Positions 48,291 to 60,948 of a DNA stretch of 64,000 nucleotides are shown here, piece by piece (position 1 is the stretch's first letter; the number at the start of each line of letters is the position of its first letter). The stretch covers positions 34,325,262 to 34,389,261 of the forward strand of contig NC_091144.1 in the NCBI RefSeq assembly GCF_041381155.1, given 5' to 3'. The notes under the pieces were generated by a model. The model saw only the letters and a list, made by a program, of their open reading frames with translations. It did no database searches and was not told the origin of the DNA. Origin of the DNA: Argopecten irradians (Eukaryota; Mollusca; Bivalvia; Pectinida; Pectinidae). A program made the position numbers and the translations under genes.

Positions 48291-49097
48291 TGAGGATAGT
48301 TTGTCGGACCGACAGGACTACTTGAAGCAGGTTGTTTGGTGGCGATAAATGTGTTGTCACCAAACTCGCTGTCGTCCGATAGAACATCATAGATGTTCCG
48401 TCCAAGGATAGGGTCATCTGATCCCTTACTGGGTTTGTTGTTTAGTGCAGGGAGCCTCGCCAGCTTTACCCTGGTGGTTTTGGTCTGGCGTTGCTCCTGC
48501 GGTGGTGTATTTGCTGGACGCTTTGCTTTATCGGGGAGTTTTTTAACGTCAATAGACGGTGAAGATGTAGCACGTCTATGACGAGCGGCGGTAACTTTTT
48601 TCCTGATGTTCGGTGTTTGAATTTGGTGTTGTGTAAGTCCTGGAGACGCCGGTGGGATTGGCGTTTTAGCTCCAGGTTGCCCAGCAGGTGGATTTTGTTG
48701 TGGTTTGTGTTGTGGCTTCGATGGACCCGACTTGAACCTGTTCGGGTCCCCAATGATTACTTTACAGGCCTTAGCATCAGCCATATCTGGGACATCATTG
48801 TCCCAGTTAGGCTTGTCAACCAAGGCCTGGACCGACGCATGTTTGACGGTGACACTGTCAACAGGCGTCTTTGCGCGGGTTATCTGAGCATAGGTTGCCA
48901 CATTCAGGTCTGAACGCTCGACTATCCTCCGAGCCTCGGGGAAAGAGACACCTTGGGTATATTTGACCCGTAATATCTCCCTCTCCCGAGTCCAGGCAGG
49001 ACAGGTGCGAGCAGACGCAGCATGGTCACCCCCGCAATTGACGCAGTGACGGTTGACAATGTCACATTCGTCTTTTTCGTCGTGACCTTCACGGCCA
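48278..49097 (-). pseudogene. LINE ORF1 (gag-like) remnant
   Basis: The C-terminal half of a gag-like ORF1. It has a CCHC-type segment CVNCGGDHAASARTCPAW, then the EREILRVKYTQGVSFPEARR region found in such proteins, then a Pro/Lys-rich basic tail ending at 48278. The first knuckle seems to have lost cysteines (FRFNGREGHDEKDEC). The 5' end is cut by truncated reverse transcription at 49097. Confidence 0.8.
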
Positions 49098-49259
49098 TTG
49101 AACCTGAAGACAGTTACGTGACGTCATGACTTCATGAGGTGTGACCGTCGCGTGCATTGTCGATGGTGTCATCAATATTGACGTGCAGACAACGGAACTA
49201 CGTAATTTGATTATACTTATATTTGTAAGGTTATACTGGAACATGTGTGTATCACATCA

Positions 49260-49435
49260 CTGTAAAACTGAAGTGCATTACGTAGTGGACTAGAGTTAAC
49301 ATCATAGTGTACTAGAGATAACACTGTAGTGCACTGAAGTTCACATCGTAGTGCACTCTAGTGCACTACAATGTTTAGTCTAGTGCACTACGTTGTTCAC
49401 TACATGTGCACTACAAAATGCACTAGATACCAAGT
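49260..49435. repeat. Cluster of AGTGCACT palindromic words
   Basis: GTAGTGCACT, AGTGCACTAC and variants occur about eight times in 170 bp in both orientations. A degenerate short palindromic repeat of unknown origin. Confidence 0.7.
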
Positions 49436-50616
49436 TTAGTTTGCTCCCAAAGGGAAAGAGCGATTTTGACGGAAAGTTTTATTTTTCTAATTCATAAGAA
49501 ATTATACCGGATATATTAATATCATTTTTACCGATTTTACAGGGTCTAGTTGCCAGTCTTGTCATAAAGAGGCACGGATGTTATACCTTTACCCCATAAT
49601 TTCTATACATTTTAGATGCTAGCGTCAAATATATATTTATCGGATGTTGACTGTTTACGTTAGAGTGTATTATTAGTCCGTGTTACTCGGCAAAGTCCGT
49701 GTTATTCGGCAAAGTCCGCCGTCATGCGATAACCAATGGGGGAACTCGTCACATCTCGACAGCTACCCGACTTCCATAAAGGATGTTGGAGTCAGCCGAG
49801 ATTAACTGAATGGAAATTGAGGCATTTCTCGATCACGCCTATTCGACTGTTGGTTTGGATTCATAATATCATAATAATTCTGTTTTCCTAACGATTGCTC
49901 TATTGTAATACTAGAAGGTAACTTTGATATGATATAGATTACTGTTCACAAAGCCACGTATTCATCCTCTACTTAACCCTTAAATGTACTTTAAATATGA
50001 AAATGTGGTGGATTTTTTAAAATTAATTTTAGTATTATATAACCATATTTTTTATTGATTTGTAATTTGCCTGCTTTGTTTTCGTTGAATTAAATAATAT
50101 AGGATGTGTATTTTTTTTTATTCATAAACGTAGTGGCCTTACACATTCCAGCAAGTCAAGGTTCAACTGCTCAGGAAAAATTATCACGTGCGTACTGCAT
50201 AGATTATATGAGATATGTATTATATAAAGGAAGTTTGAAAATCAGAGAAAATATCTATCTATAGACACTTTATTTTTTTAAATCCAAATTATATAATATA
50301 TAATTTATCTTGTTTATTAAAAAATACATATTTTTAATATTGATTACAGGAAAAAATGTTGGAAATTTTCACATAATATAATGAGCTTGAAAGATCAAAT
50401 AACTTTTGTTGTTGTGGATTGTAACTTTTGATTTAATCTACATTTATGCGCTTATTTCAAATGTGCGTATATAAATGTCAAATTCAAATATACGGTTGTT
50501 TGTAAGTCAATGTCATAATAATATGAGGAATGGTAAATGAATATATACTGTTCAAATAAGTAAAATGTAAGTAAAATCCATTTTTGTATATTTTTAAAGT
50601 TGTAGACCCGTAAAGA
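49436..50616. other. Non-coding, nothing recognised
   Basis: AT-rich. No gene, RNA or structured repeat seen. Confidence 0.5.
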
Positions 50617-50795
50617 GCATCCTCGATACTCCAGGGGTTCCGATCACTTACGATCTCTACACCCCTGAACTATCTCATAGTAAAACCGAAGGCAGCCCAG
50701 GGGAACAAATCTGAACCAATCACAGACCTCCACTCTGAGATAGCCCAAGGGTGAAGGGATCGTAAGTGATCGGAACCCCTGGAGTATCGAGGGTG
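50617..50795. mobile_element. MITE family M7, copy 2 (complete)
   Basis: Terminal inverted repeats of over 50 bp. The left begins CCTCGATACTCCAGGGGTTC and the right is its mirror ending TATCGAGG. The loop is about 60 bp. Related copies at 29921 and 55467. Confidence 0.9.
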
Positions 50796-51419
50796 CGTAA
50801 ATGGGAACTATTCATGTACATGTGTGCGTGTATCAATATAATAAAATAAAATGTAACCATGTGCCGTTTAATTTACATGATGTTTTTATTTTAAGTAAAA
50901 TGTCAAGAACAAAACATTAACAAACCAGGATAGTAAATGGAAATCTCCATAGACAACTTATAAATACTGAATTCAGAACTAGCTGACAAACCAAGCAAGC
51001 CACTTCACTATAGCTGTTATGTTTTGTAGCCTCTGTAATCTTACATATACCCATCAAGATCTCAATCAACAAGACCTAAAACTCTCTGAAAAATATGACT
51101 TCACATCTTATGAGAAATAGAAAATCACGAAATATGATTATTTTATCTTACAAAAACTCTGGCCTTCATCATTCAGCTTAATTCCAATCCTTGTCCCTTG
51201 ACCAGAAGTTTGTCGCTGAAATGTTTCTGATTTAAACTAAACGGAGACGGGCATTAAGTGAATTAAGGACTTATCTTGCATAAGGAAACTTAACATTTTT
51301 GTTCTGTGGCTATATCGATTTTATGATAAAAGATTTAATAAAACAAAGAAAGTGAAATCTTCGTTTTCGCGAATGAAACATGTTTACAGACGTAGAAAAT
51401 CGACAAACTCATATTTGGT
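50796..51419. other. Non-coding, nothing recognised
   Basis: No gene or clear repeat. Confidence 0.5.
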
Positions 51420-51655
51420 CTTAAATGGGTGTTCATTTCCTATGGAATTTTATGAAACAATTTTTTACAAGCCTATGCAAACAAAAATTGAAACTTTTTT
51501 TATGAAATCTGTTATGAAATGAACACTTTACGACACTTTTTATCACATAACTACAACAACCTACAACTCGCAGAATTTCGACGTCAAATTGTGTTGAAAA
51601 TTTAAGCGGATGCCGCCATTTTGTTTCGACGTCATCGAATCCTGCCGTCATTTAC
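51420..51655. repeat. Dispersed repeat M8, copy 2
   Basis: Second copy of the family at 34830-35080 (see that entry). A 72-aa minus-strand open frame inside it is a product of the repeat. Confidence 0.6.
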
Positions 51656-51904
51656 ACATATACCTTAATATTATACCTCATGTTTATAACAATGTCTATA
51701 GTAGTTGAAACACATCACTTGATACGGAAATAAAACATCGTATTTCCCTTGGGCGTGTGCCTGTATGATGACTGCCCGTCTTTCAAGTTGATATCTCCTC
51801 TTCCCATTGTACAACAATGACGGACGAAGCGTGAAATGTCATCGCGAATTTAGGAAATATCTAACCCAGATTAGCAAATCGCAAATGTTCGGTATCATAA
51901 ACTA

Positions 51905-52044
51905 TTTATGTCCGTGGTTGCAGTGTGATATGATGGTTTATTTTCCAATCAGATGATATATTTCCCTCGGGCAAGCCCTCGGGAAATATTACACTTTCTG
52001 GTAAATAAACCTTCATATCACACTGCCACGGGGCCCATAAATGC
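51905..52044. repeat. Hairpin (arms about 65 bp)
   Basis: The left arm (CAGTGTGATATGATGGTTTA) pairs with the right arm (AACCTTCATATCACACTG). The apex is GC-rich (CTCGGGCAAGCCCTCGGG). Confidence 0.85.
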
Positions 52045-52208
52045 ATAATATCAGCTCTAGTGATTTATAGTTCTATTATGTAACACGACCATCGAATTAA
52101 CAGAGGCATAGGTTAATTTATAGATGTAATAATTAATTTTATAATATCAATATATATTTTTGTACGTTATAGTGACAAACACAAACGAGTATCAATTCTT
52201 CAATCTAG

Positions 52209-52878
52209 GCTGGCCAAGAGACCCTAAGTTATTGATAAGACTTTCTCAGCAGAGTTCTTTATTAGATTATCTCCCCCTACACTGGCCACCAGACCCTAAG
52301 TTTTTGATAAGACTTTCTAAGTAGAGTTCTTTACTAAATTATCTCCCCCTAGACTGGCCACCAGACCCTAAGTTTTTGATAAGACTTTCTAAGTAGAGTT
52401 CTTTACTAAATTATCTCCCCCTAGACTGGCCACCAGACCCTAAGTTATTGATAAGACTTTCTAAGTAGAGTTCTTTACTAAATTATCTCCCCCTAGACTG
52501 GTCACCAGACCCTAAGTTATTAATAAGACTTTCTCAGCAGAGTTTTTTATTGATTATCTCTCCCAAGACTGGCCACCAGACCTTAAGTTATTGATAAGAC
52601 TTTCTCAACAGAGTTCTTTAATTAGATTATCTCCCCCTAGACTGGTCACCAGACCCTAAGTTATTAATAAGACTTTCTCAGCAGAGTTTTTTTATTGATT
52701 ATCTCCCCCAAGACTTGCCACCAGACCCTAAGCTGTTGATAATACTTTCTAAGTAGAGTTCTTTACTAGATTACCTCCCCCTGGTTTATAACTTAGAATC
52801 AGGCATGTAGTGGAGACAAAAGCAATCAAGCCAGATTTAGTGATTTTTTTTTTCAATATTCTAGAGACTCGTGGCCAG
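52209..52878. mobile_element. MITE family M3 with its left module expanded to eight 72-bp units
   Basis: Unit starts are near 52209, 52281, 52353, 52425, 52497, 52568, 52641 and 52713, each beginning (A)CTGGCCACCAGACCC and containing AAGACTTTCT and TTATCTCCCCC. The last unit runs into the same right part as the solo element at 16250-16418 and ends with the mirrored terminus (CTCGTGGCCA). So this is one element whose left terminal module was amplified in tandem, as known for bivalve pearl-like elements. Confidence 0.88.
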
Positions 52879-53454
52879 ATATATGGCATCCAACAACTAT
52901 GGATTCCGGACATTATGTTCTACCTAGTCTGAAGATTAGTGTAATCCTTTTGTTTATAATCCAAACACGGCGAATCAAATTATCTGCTCCATTAGATTGT
53001 CCATGTGTCGTATGAAGCCTTTAACGTTATCGATAGAAATCTAAGTAATATTCAGAAGCAGAAAGTGCAAATGTGTGTAGCACAGGGAGGCGATGATTGG
53101 ATTATCTGTCACAATTCATTCAGTCGAGGTGTTGAGTACTTGTTACAACCTGTGTATAGCATATGTACCTTGGACTATAAAGATTTCAGGGAAAGTCAAG
53201 AAACAAAACCTTTGAACGGTATGTGTTTAACCAAAATCGATAGACATTTGTGAATTTTTGACATCGTGGGACACATCATGTACTTATTAGGCTCAACAAC
53301 TTTTTAATAATACTAATTGTTTATCAAATATCACTTTTAAACCTATTTGTTTTGGCGTGTTGTAGACAATGAAGAGAACATTCGTTCGAGAACAGCTTCA
53401 TTACCGCCTATCTGACCAGGAGTATGATGTGTAATGAAAACAAACACAACCATA
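52879..53454. other. Non-coding, nothing firm
   Basis: An 82-aa open frame at 53005-53253 (+) has no recognisable domain and no splice or family support. Confidence 0.4.
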
Positions 53455-53674
53455 TACTGTAAACGTGAATATTTTCGCGAGTGCTTAATTTCGCGATTTG
53501 CATGCGTGAAACTTTTGCGATGTTGTTATTTTTGCGATTTATAAACTTTTAGACATAAACACCAAAGTTCATATATGTACAAAATATTACGCGTGGGGGA
53601 AATTTCCGCGATCAAGCGGCTTCACGTTATTAGCGGAAAATTCCCCACTCACGAAATTTTCCACGTTTACAGTA
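53455..53674. mobile_element. MITE family M10 (TACTGTAAACGTG ends, 220 bp)
   Basis: Inverted ends TACTGTAAACGTG and CACGTTTACAGTA, with TTTCGCGA-type words repeated in both orientations inside. It stops about 15 bp from the stop codon of the minus-strand gene at 53689, so it probably supplies part of that gene's 3' UTR. Confidence 0.85.
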
Positions 53675-53688
53675 TGTACAATGTCTCC

Positions 53689-54901
53689 CTAATACTGAGA
53701 GTATGGAGGCGGAACAGGAGGTGAAGCAGGAATCGGGACGTCTATCAAATGATCCGTATCCGGTCTGGAAGGTGGCGCTGTGGGCTGATTCTGATAATGA
53801 GGTCGTGTATATTGAGGAATGTACTGGATAGTTGTCTCCCCTATCGGGGGATCTGCGCACGCAGCCGCGGAGGTATTTGTTCGTCCGTTATTGAGATGTT
53901 TGGAATCATATTCCTGAAGTATTCTAAAGAATTCCCCGTCCTGGCTCTGCAGAACAACAAGACCTGGTTCCAGCTCGTGGGCATAGATCGGCGTCACGGG
54001 GAAGCTTTGTTTGGGTATGTTTGTATTTGGTTTTTCTTCTATCCAGTCACAACATTTCCAGAGGAAAGCCACGAGTACCAGAAACATCGCCAGTCCTATC
54101 ACTGCCACAAAGAAGTTTTGTACGCTGTAATCCCATCTGAAAATAGAAATTGTTTGTGTTACATTTATGCCACACGCCTTGTCTAATCACAAAACAACTA
54201 TGATATTCGTGTACAAAGAACACAAGAACACACAAAATAAAAAAGTACATATAAACTAAATAAAAACGTCTGTCCTTCTACAGTTCTTCGTAAGTGGTTT
54301 TTAACTAGAACATTCCGACCCGCTACCTTCGCAATTCCTTTAAGCTATTGTCGCCCGTTCACTCTAACGATATTAGTTCACCGCTATAAAACACATCTTT
54401 TGGTGAAGTTGCTCAGAACTATGTTGATCAAAGGTTTATCGCGCCATTTGCATGTCAAGTCAAAAATGACTCGATGTGCATGTTTTTTTTTATATAAGGC
54501 AAACACTGGTAGTACTTGATATAAACACCAGTAAACATAACGGCATGGTTGTGTGGTGGTGACAGAAATATGTTCCGAACCTGCAACACTTATTTTCTGA
54601 AACGCACATTATTTCACTTATTATTTCAAAAGTTAAAATCAACACAGCCAACGATTCAACAGTAATAGTTTAATGATAATAGTCCCTGATAGGAATAATA
54701 AACTAGCTGACCAACTAGTCAGCCCATCTTGGGGATCACCGTTGGTTACCCATGTAATCACTACGTTGCGTGGTGCAGTTTCTGACACTGGGTTTCCGAG
54801 GGTCACGCGGATTGACTTGTTATTGATATTTGGAAATTATTGACAACTTACGGTTCTATCCAGAATGCCTTCCCGGGGTCCGTGTCTGTCGTGTTGTTCA
54901 T
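53689..54901 (-). CDS. Small single-pass membrane protein with C-terminal PPPY motif
   Basis: Two coding exons: 54901-54852 (ATG at 54901, inside an exon whose acceptor is at 54913) and 54136-53689, joined at a GT-AG intron. They give 165 aa. An N-terminal 24 residues with two possible N-glycosylation sites (NNTT) precede one hydrophobic helix at about 25-43, then KCCDW, a likely palmitoylated juxtamembrane pair. The tail is about 120 residues, Pro/Gln/Tyr-rich, and ends in PVPPPYSQY. PPxY motifs recruit WW domains such as those of Nedd4-type E3 ligases, so an adaptor or trafficking role is possible, but no family is recognised. Upstream non-coding exons are likely. A MITE abuts the stop codon. 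Confidence 0.7.
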
Positions 54902-54913
54902 CTGTGTCTGGCC

Positions 54914-56170
54914 TGGAAGGAGAAGTGTATATATTTTTTGTAATTTGATACAGCTAAAATTAACAGGCTTGCATTATATTATTATGGGAATTAATTTTTC
55001 ACTGTACAACTAATGAAATGTTGGTGGGTTTTTTTAAATAATAAAATAACTGTATCCTGTTAACGCTATTTTTGCTGAATACATGTATACAAGGAACTTT
55101 ATTACGGTGTTGGATTGTATTTTACTCTATATGTTTGTTTAAACTCAGGTATTTTGGCGTACAGACGGCTGCGGGCTAGGAATACGAGTACACGCAGATA
55201 TTTACTTTAATAATATATGTAGTAAATATATTTAATACATACTTATTGAGCGATCATATACTTCAAATGACAAATAATAAGATTCTAGCACTTCATATAT
55301 GAAACATTATTATAATAATATTCATATCTAGACAACACGGAGTCTTTAAATTGGTCGCTGTCGGGTGTATCGTATTCCAGAATAAAACAATGGTGAAACT
55401 TTTATTATTGGTAACTATGGTATAAATGTTTACGAAATATCATCATTAGCGTTCTCATTGAAGCAGGTATCTTCAATACTCCAGAGGTTCCGATCACGTA
55501 CGATCTCTACAACCCTGGACTATATCATAGTAAAATTGGAGGCAATAGAAAAGAACAGGTAATAGTGTAGTTTGATTTGCCTCATCCTAGAGTATCGAGG
55601 ATATGGAGTAGGTAACAACCCATTACCAATTTGTTTACTTGTGTTCTATCCCATTATGTAGTATCACCATTTGAATATGCGAACCTTACTGTTTTGTAAC
55701 TATGGACACCAGCCTTTGTGTACTGTTTCAAAACATGTAATTGTAATAAAACATGTGTTGGTATTTATCAACATCGTATCATCGATTGTCAGGTTGAATT
55801 ACAATTCTAGACTCCAATATACAGTGCAATAATCGTTGAGCAGATGTCTCCAATGCGACTACAATAATAATGTTACAAGAATATGATCTTACACGGTCAT
55901 ATTTCCTCTGTATATTATATGCTGTGTCCAGCCTTCGGAAACCGAATATTCATGGCCTTTAGCAATCAATGTATCCCTGAAGTATAAAACATATTTTAGT
56001 TGTATGTGTTTACTTTCACCGAGTGACAACTTTTTGGTGATTTGCTCGACAATGGTTCAAAGGTTTGTACATTTGTGTCTGAAATTTCTTATTAAACATA
56101 TTGAAAATCTTTTCTTAAGACATACGATGTCAAAGGCATGTACTAGGTACGGTATACATGTTGATTTAAT
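54914..56170. other. Non-coding, contains MITE M7 copy 3
   Basis: Nothing else supported. It probably belongs to the 5' region of the minus-strand membrane-protein gene. Confidence 0.45.
55467..55602. mobile_element. MITE family M7, copy 3 (internal deletion)
   Basis: The left half (TTCAATACTCCAGAGGTTCC, then ACGATCTCTAC) matches copies 1 and 2. The right half is reduced to the terminal CTAGAGTATCGAGGAT. Confidence 0.8.
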
Positions 56171-57025
56171 GATGACTAGATATATATCGCCACACTCGCT
56201 TAATTTACAGATGACTAGATATCGCTACACTCGCTTAATTTACAGATGACTAGATATCGCTACACTCGCTTAATTTACAGATGACTAGATATCGCCACAC
56301 TCGCTTAATTTACAGATGACTAGATATCGCCACACTCGCTTAATTTACAGATGACTAGATATCGCCACACTCGCTTAATTTACAGATGACTAGATATCGC
56401 TACACTCGCTTAATTTACAGATGACTAGATATCGCTACACTCGCTTAATTTACAGATGACTAGATATTGCCACACTCGCTTAATTTACAGATGACTAGAT
56501 ATGTCGCTACACTCGCTTAATTTGCGGATGACTAGATATCGCCCACTCGCTTAATTTACACTGTATCGCTACACTCGCTTAATTTACAGATGACTAGATA
56601 TTCGCACACTCGCTTAATTTACAGATGACTAGATATTGCTACACTCGCTTAATTTACAGTGATGATAGATATATCGCCACACTCGCTTAATTTACGATGA
56701 CTAGATATCGCTACACTCGCTTAATTTCAGATGACTAGATATCGCCACACTCGCTTAATTTACAGATGACTAGATATCGCTACACTCGCTTAATTTACAG
56801 ATGACTAGATATTGCCACACTCGCTTAATTTACAGATGACTAGATATCGCTACACTCGCTTAATTTACAGATGACTAGATATCGCCACACTCGCTTAATT
56901 TACAGATGACTAGATATCGCCACACTCGCTTAATTTACAGATGACTAGATATCGCTTCACTCGCTTAATTTGCGGATGACTAGATATCGCTTCACTCGCT
57001 TAATTTGCGGATGACTAGATACACT
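56171..57025. repeat. 35-bp tandem array, about 24 units
   Basis: The unit reads ATGACTAGATATCGC(C/T)ACACTC and then GCTTAATTTACAG. Units vary mainly at one C/T site, with a few indels in the central part. Non-coding satellite. Confidence 0.95.
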
Positions 57026-58615
57026 CACGGTAAAGTAAATGTCTCCAAACTAAATCCAAGCTCCTAACTTAAAATGGGAAAAATGACCAGTAAAATAGAC
57101 TTCCTATTCTTTTACAGTTAAAATCTCGGCGCAATAGAATCTAAGAGTTAATAGCGAATTTTTCCCCCACGAATTTTATATGATACATGTATAATACGAT
57201 ATACACGTGAACATGTAATAGTTTCATCTGAATGATCTACCTGGATTTTCCTGGTGTTTCCATTTTCAAAATACAAAAATAAAAACTTATAATATACTCA
57301 TCAAATCTCATACGGAATGAACACTCACTTAAGATAATTTATGTCGTCACTCTATAATAAAATGGCACATTAAGTTTGTTTTAACAAAACTATAATAATT
57401 GATGTATGACAATACTCACCAAATGTTGATAATATCTCCTAAATATCGTTATAATGAAGACTATACTATAACACCTTGGACTGTTAACAATCTGTGTAAA
57501 ATGACCAGTAAATATGACGAATTAAAATATAGCTCTCCGGCTGATGTTACTCATACCCGAACAGGTATATAGAAAGGCCAAGCCAAACATTTTCCATGGT
57601 TTATATGACTGTCATTGACCATATGTTACGACATTAACCACAGATTGTGAACATTACAATATAATCAATATGGATATTTGTTACGTTAACGGGAAAAATT
57701 CATTCTCAACCCGAAATTACCAATCTTCTGTTACCAATACAAAAACAGGCAAACTGTTTAAGGGCTTAATTTTTAAGAAAACAATATTGATCTCATCTCT
57801 ATCTTTCATCAATGCCTTTATTTTTTTTCTAATTAAATACCTGTTTCGATCATTTACATAGACAAGAATTCTAACACCAATAGACCCAGAATTTGCTGAA
57901 ACGTCGTGCTAAGTAAAATATCATAACTCTTTGACGCTAAGTATGCAATCGTATTTGCCAACAAACATCACTTGCTTAGTTACTGAAATGCGTCATCGAC
58001 AATTGATTTTTGGGACAATCGATGTATATGTATCAGTTTTTGTTATAGGATGAGCTCGAGATTTTATCAATAATGGAAACATCTAAAGATTTTGATGAAA
58101 GAATCTCAATGGCTTTCAAACTTCACTTTGACATTGAGCGATTTAGAGCGACACCATACGAAACCTTTTTTTGAGTTCAAGAATAATTGCACAGAATGTT
58201 TTTGAAATTTTGATATTATATAAAACCGACACACAGTGTAGCAATATTATTATTAAAGTCGTCATGAGTTTTAGTAGAAGCAAAATATCATATGGAATAG
58301 TTTATTAGCTGATGCTTTTCGTAGACAATAGAAGTAGGTCTCAGTTAAACAAGAACCAAACAAACTTTTTAGCATGGCCTATGATTACGCAGCTGTCACA
58401 ACAGGTAGACGACATTGCGAGGCAAAACAGTACAGACATCGATCTATAAATGTAACATACGTTGTCTTCGCCGAAACTCAATGAATATCTTTATTTACAC
58501 TTGGGTTCAGTCATCAGTAGACTCATGGCGTAGGTGGTTACATCTGTAGCATATAAGCGGTCAATCGTCAAAGTCTGTCACTACAAAGTAAGAAATATCA
58601 TAATCAACGACCAAT
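57026..58615. other. Non-coding, nothing recognised
   Basis: AT-rich. The 63-aa open frame at 57670 has no support. Confidence 0.5.
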
Positions 58616-58999
58616 CGGAAATGCTACATCGGCGACAGAGCATAAACTATACTCATCATTTGAACAATAATTGGTGTTTGATCGTGAATATATATATGTC
58701 TAATTAACACAAAAATGATATAAGATAATTTATTTTGCTTTTGGTGCATGCACAATCAGAACTTTATTCAATATAGGGCAAAGTTCCACATTATTTTCGG
58801 AATGCAAATAATTATTCCTAATTATATTTTTTATCTTTAAGTAAAAGTAGAATCTTCATTTTCCGTTTTCATGATGTTTTTATGGTGGTAATGGTGTTAA
58901 GTTAGTACATTTTGTAACGGGGAAAAAATACTAAACCGTCTACTCCTGTTTTTGATAGAGAAAAAAAAATACAATTTGTTACTGATGGAGTATCTTTAA
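58616..58999. mobile_element. MITE family M2, copy 2 (reverse orientation)
   Basis: Read on the minus strand it aligns along its full length with 4922-5286, including ATCAAAAACAGGAGTAGACG and GCGCATGCACC-type words. The terminal inverted repeats are recognisable but diverged. Confidence 0.88.
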
Positions 59000-60083
59000 C
59001 AAGGACAGGGGATAATGCACTAAAATGGGAAAAGAATCGACGCCTACCTCATACTGGTCATACTGGTCAAGAAGATGGAGGATGAGTATAAGTCAGTATC
59101 AAGCATGTCAGTATTCGAACACCATAGCGACAGCAGTAGAATGCTGGTCATTTTATAAACTACATTGTGCCAGGGCCTTTGTGTCGTCACTTTAAACTAT
59201 GTATAACTGTATTTGATTATAACGCGTGATATATTGTTTTAAATACTATGAAATCTGTAAACTGTATACAATTGGATCATATCTGGACTATTTTCTTTGT
59301 TTTTATTCTCTTCTAATTCTTCAGTGAGTTTGTTATTTTTGTTCAGTTTAGTCTCAATTGTGTAGGTCTACTCCACCAATAAACAATTGTCACTTTGTAT
59401 TGTAACACTAGCGTCTATGATAGCTATATGTCATTTCAGTGTCAGCAAAACTATTATAAAATAACTAATATGTAATGTTTAATTCAAAATAGAGCAACAA
59501 CTAACTTCAGAAAAATAACTAATTTTCGTTAAAGCCATTACAAAATTGCACCGACTGAACTGAAAAGTCCTTCAAGTTTAGTACTTCTAAACACTTAACT
59601 GAGATTGAGAGATAGTTGTACTATCTATAACATCGCTGACCTGTCACAACCGTAGATAAGATATGCGTATGCTATTCTTGCTCTTAGTATACTTAAAGAC
59701 ATCTAAACAAATTTCTAAAAAGTGAACGTAATGGCTTTGGTATGAAGAGACATTTCACAAGACTAAAACGAAAGGAGTATTTTAAAAATATAGAATGCAT
59801 AATAACAACTTTTGATCCAATGCATAATTGATTAAAAGAGAGTTTTTGAAGAAATGTAAACCCTTCTGCATTTCATCGATTGTCGTATGATGCGATAAAG
59901 TAAAGGTCGAAAGTGATTTTCACAATACCGTGTCTTCGGAAGATTAAGGTCAAGAATAAGACCTAATCGTAGATGACACGTAAGAGGGGTACATAATATA
60001 CTATATATATGAATATATGCCCTAATTTTTGCACATGTAAAATACAAATATTTATATAAAAAAAGAGGTTAATAAAATAAAAA
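59000..60083. other. Non-coding, nothing firm
   Basis: On the minus strand near 59150 a short signal-peptide-like frame (MTSILLLSLWCSN) ends at a possible donor, but it does not join the downstream exon in frame. Nothing else seen. Confidence 0.35.
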
Positions 60084-60390
60084 CAAAAGTAATATGTGTC
60101 GTAATTTTCATACTCACGAAGCCTGCAGAGCTTTTCATATGTTATTCGACTCCAAAATTTACCAATATTTTGAGAATTACTAATGCCAACAATGCTTTAG
60201 TTTAAATTCTACACAGACAAATAAGAGCTCCAAATGAGTTTTGGCAGTTATCATATTCACGGCTACAGTGCAGTAAAATGATTATACACGGTCAGACCAT
60301 GAATCAAACTTGTGGTCTACCAATTAATTTCACACAGTGGAAATCCTCATCAATTTGAAGAATGATATATAATTCATTGTTAAATACAAG
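60084..60390. mobile_element. MITE family M1, copy 2 (partial)
   Basis: Aligns with 1641-1905 (ATATGTGTCGTA, TATTCGACTCCAAAA, TTTTGAGAATTAC, GGTCAGACCATG). The right terminus is not found, and the M2 copy 3 begins at about 60389. Confidence 0.75.
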
Positions 60391-60748
60391 TATGCTACAT
60401 AGTTGGCGAATGACATTTATATCTAGCAAAAACAGCATTACCACCATTAAAAAAATTGAACTTCACGTTTTTCTTCAAGATGTTAGAAAGATTTGCGTCC
60501 CGAAATAAGTCCTTGACACTAAGCCCTATATGGAATGAAGAACTGACTGCGCATCTAACAAAGCAAAACAAGTTTCTTTATATATATATATATATTTTTC
60601 ATTTCAAAATATTTTTATTAAATCATTTGATCATTTAATATATATATATATATTGTTTTAATTAGATTTAAATTTACAAGAGTAAACATCAATTATTCTT
60701 CACATGACGAGTATTGTTTTCGCTTAATCGGCAGCGGATCATTTTTAA
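60389..60748. mobile_element. MITE family M2, copy 3
   Basis: Aligns with 4922-5286: ATGCTACAT..GGCGAATGAC at the left, CCTATATGGAATGAAGAACT in the middle, TCGGCAGCGGATCATTTTTA at the right. A TA microsatellite has expanded inside. Confidence 0.8.
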
Positions 60749-60948
60749 TTATACAGTCTCATAATGTGACCGACATACTGAATTAAAATTTACATATTAT
60801 TATAAACATAATCGTATAAAGGAGTACGCATGCATATAGAAAGATAAGGAAATTATGTATAACAGTTCGGTAACACGATAAGACTACATACCGATAGGTC
60901 ACGTCTACCAATCTAAGGACAGTTGGTCAAGCCCGAGGTCCGAGCACC

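Larger units (their letters stand above)
44338..49097 (-). mobile_element. Nimb/I-clade-like LINE, 5'-truncated, with 10-bp target duplication
   Basis: Flanked by TTGAACCTGA at 44328-44337 and 49098-49107. Read on the minus strand it starts inside ORF1, continues through an endonuclease, reverse-transcriptase and RNase H ORF2, and ends in a (CAAA)n tail, the usual layout of RNase H-bearing LINEs of the I group. Three frame breaks in ORF2 and the truncated ORF1 make it inactive. Long open segments suggest it is young. It lies about 240 bp after HSD copy 2. Confidence 0.88.

Noticed and set aside
48393-48913. Plus-strand open frames of 62-111 codons in the LINE ORF1
   Set aside because: Antisense shadows of the minus-strand gag-like frame.
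56171-57025. CRISPR-like array
   Set aside because: The 35-bp units are directly adjacent with no unique spacers; an ordinary tandem satellite in a eukaryotic genome.
59040-59160. Signal-peptide-like first exon for the minus-strand membrane protein (MTSILLLSLWCSN)
   Set aside because: Its donor phase does not match the exon at 54912, so it would put the known frame out of register; treated as chance.
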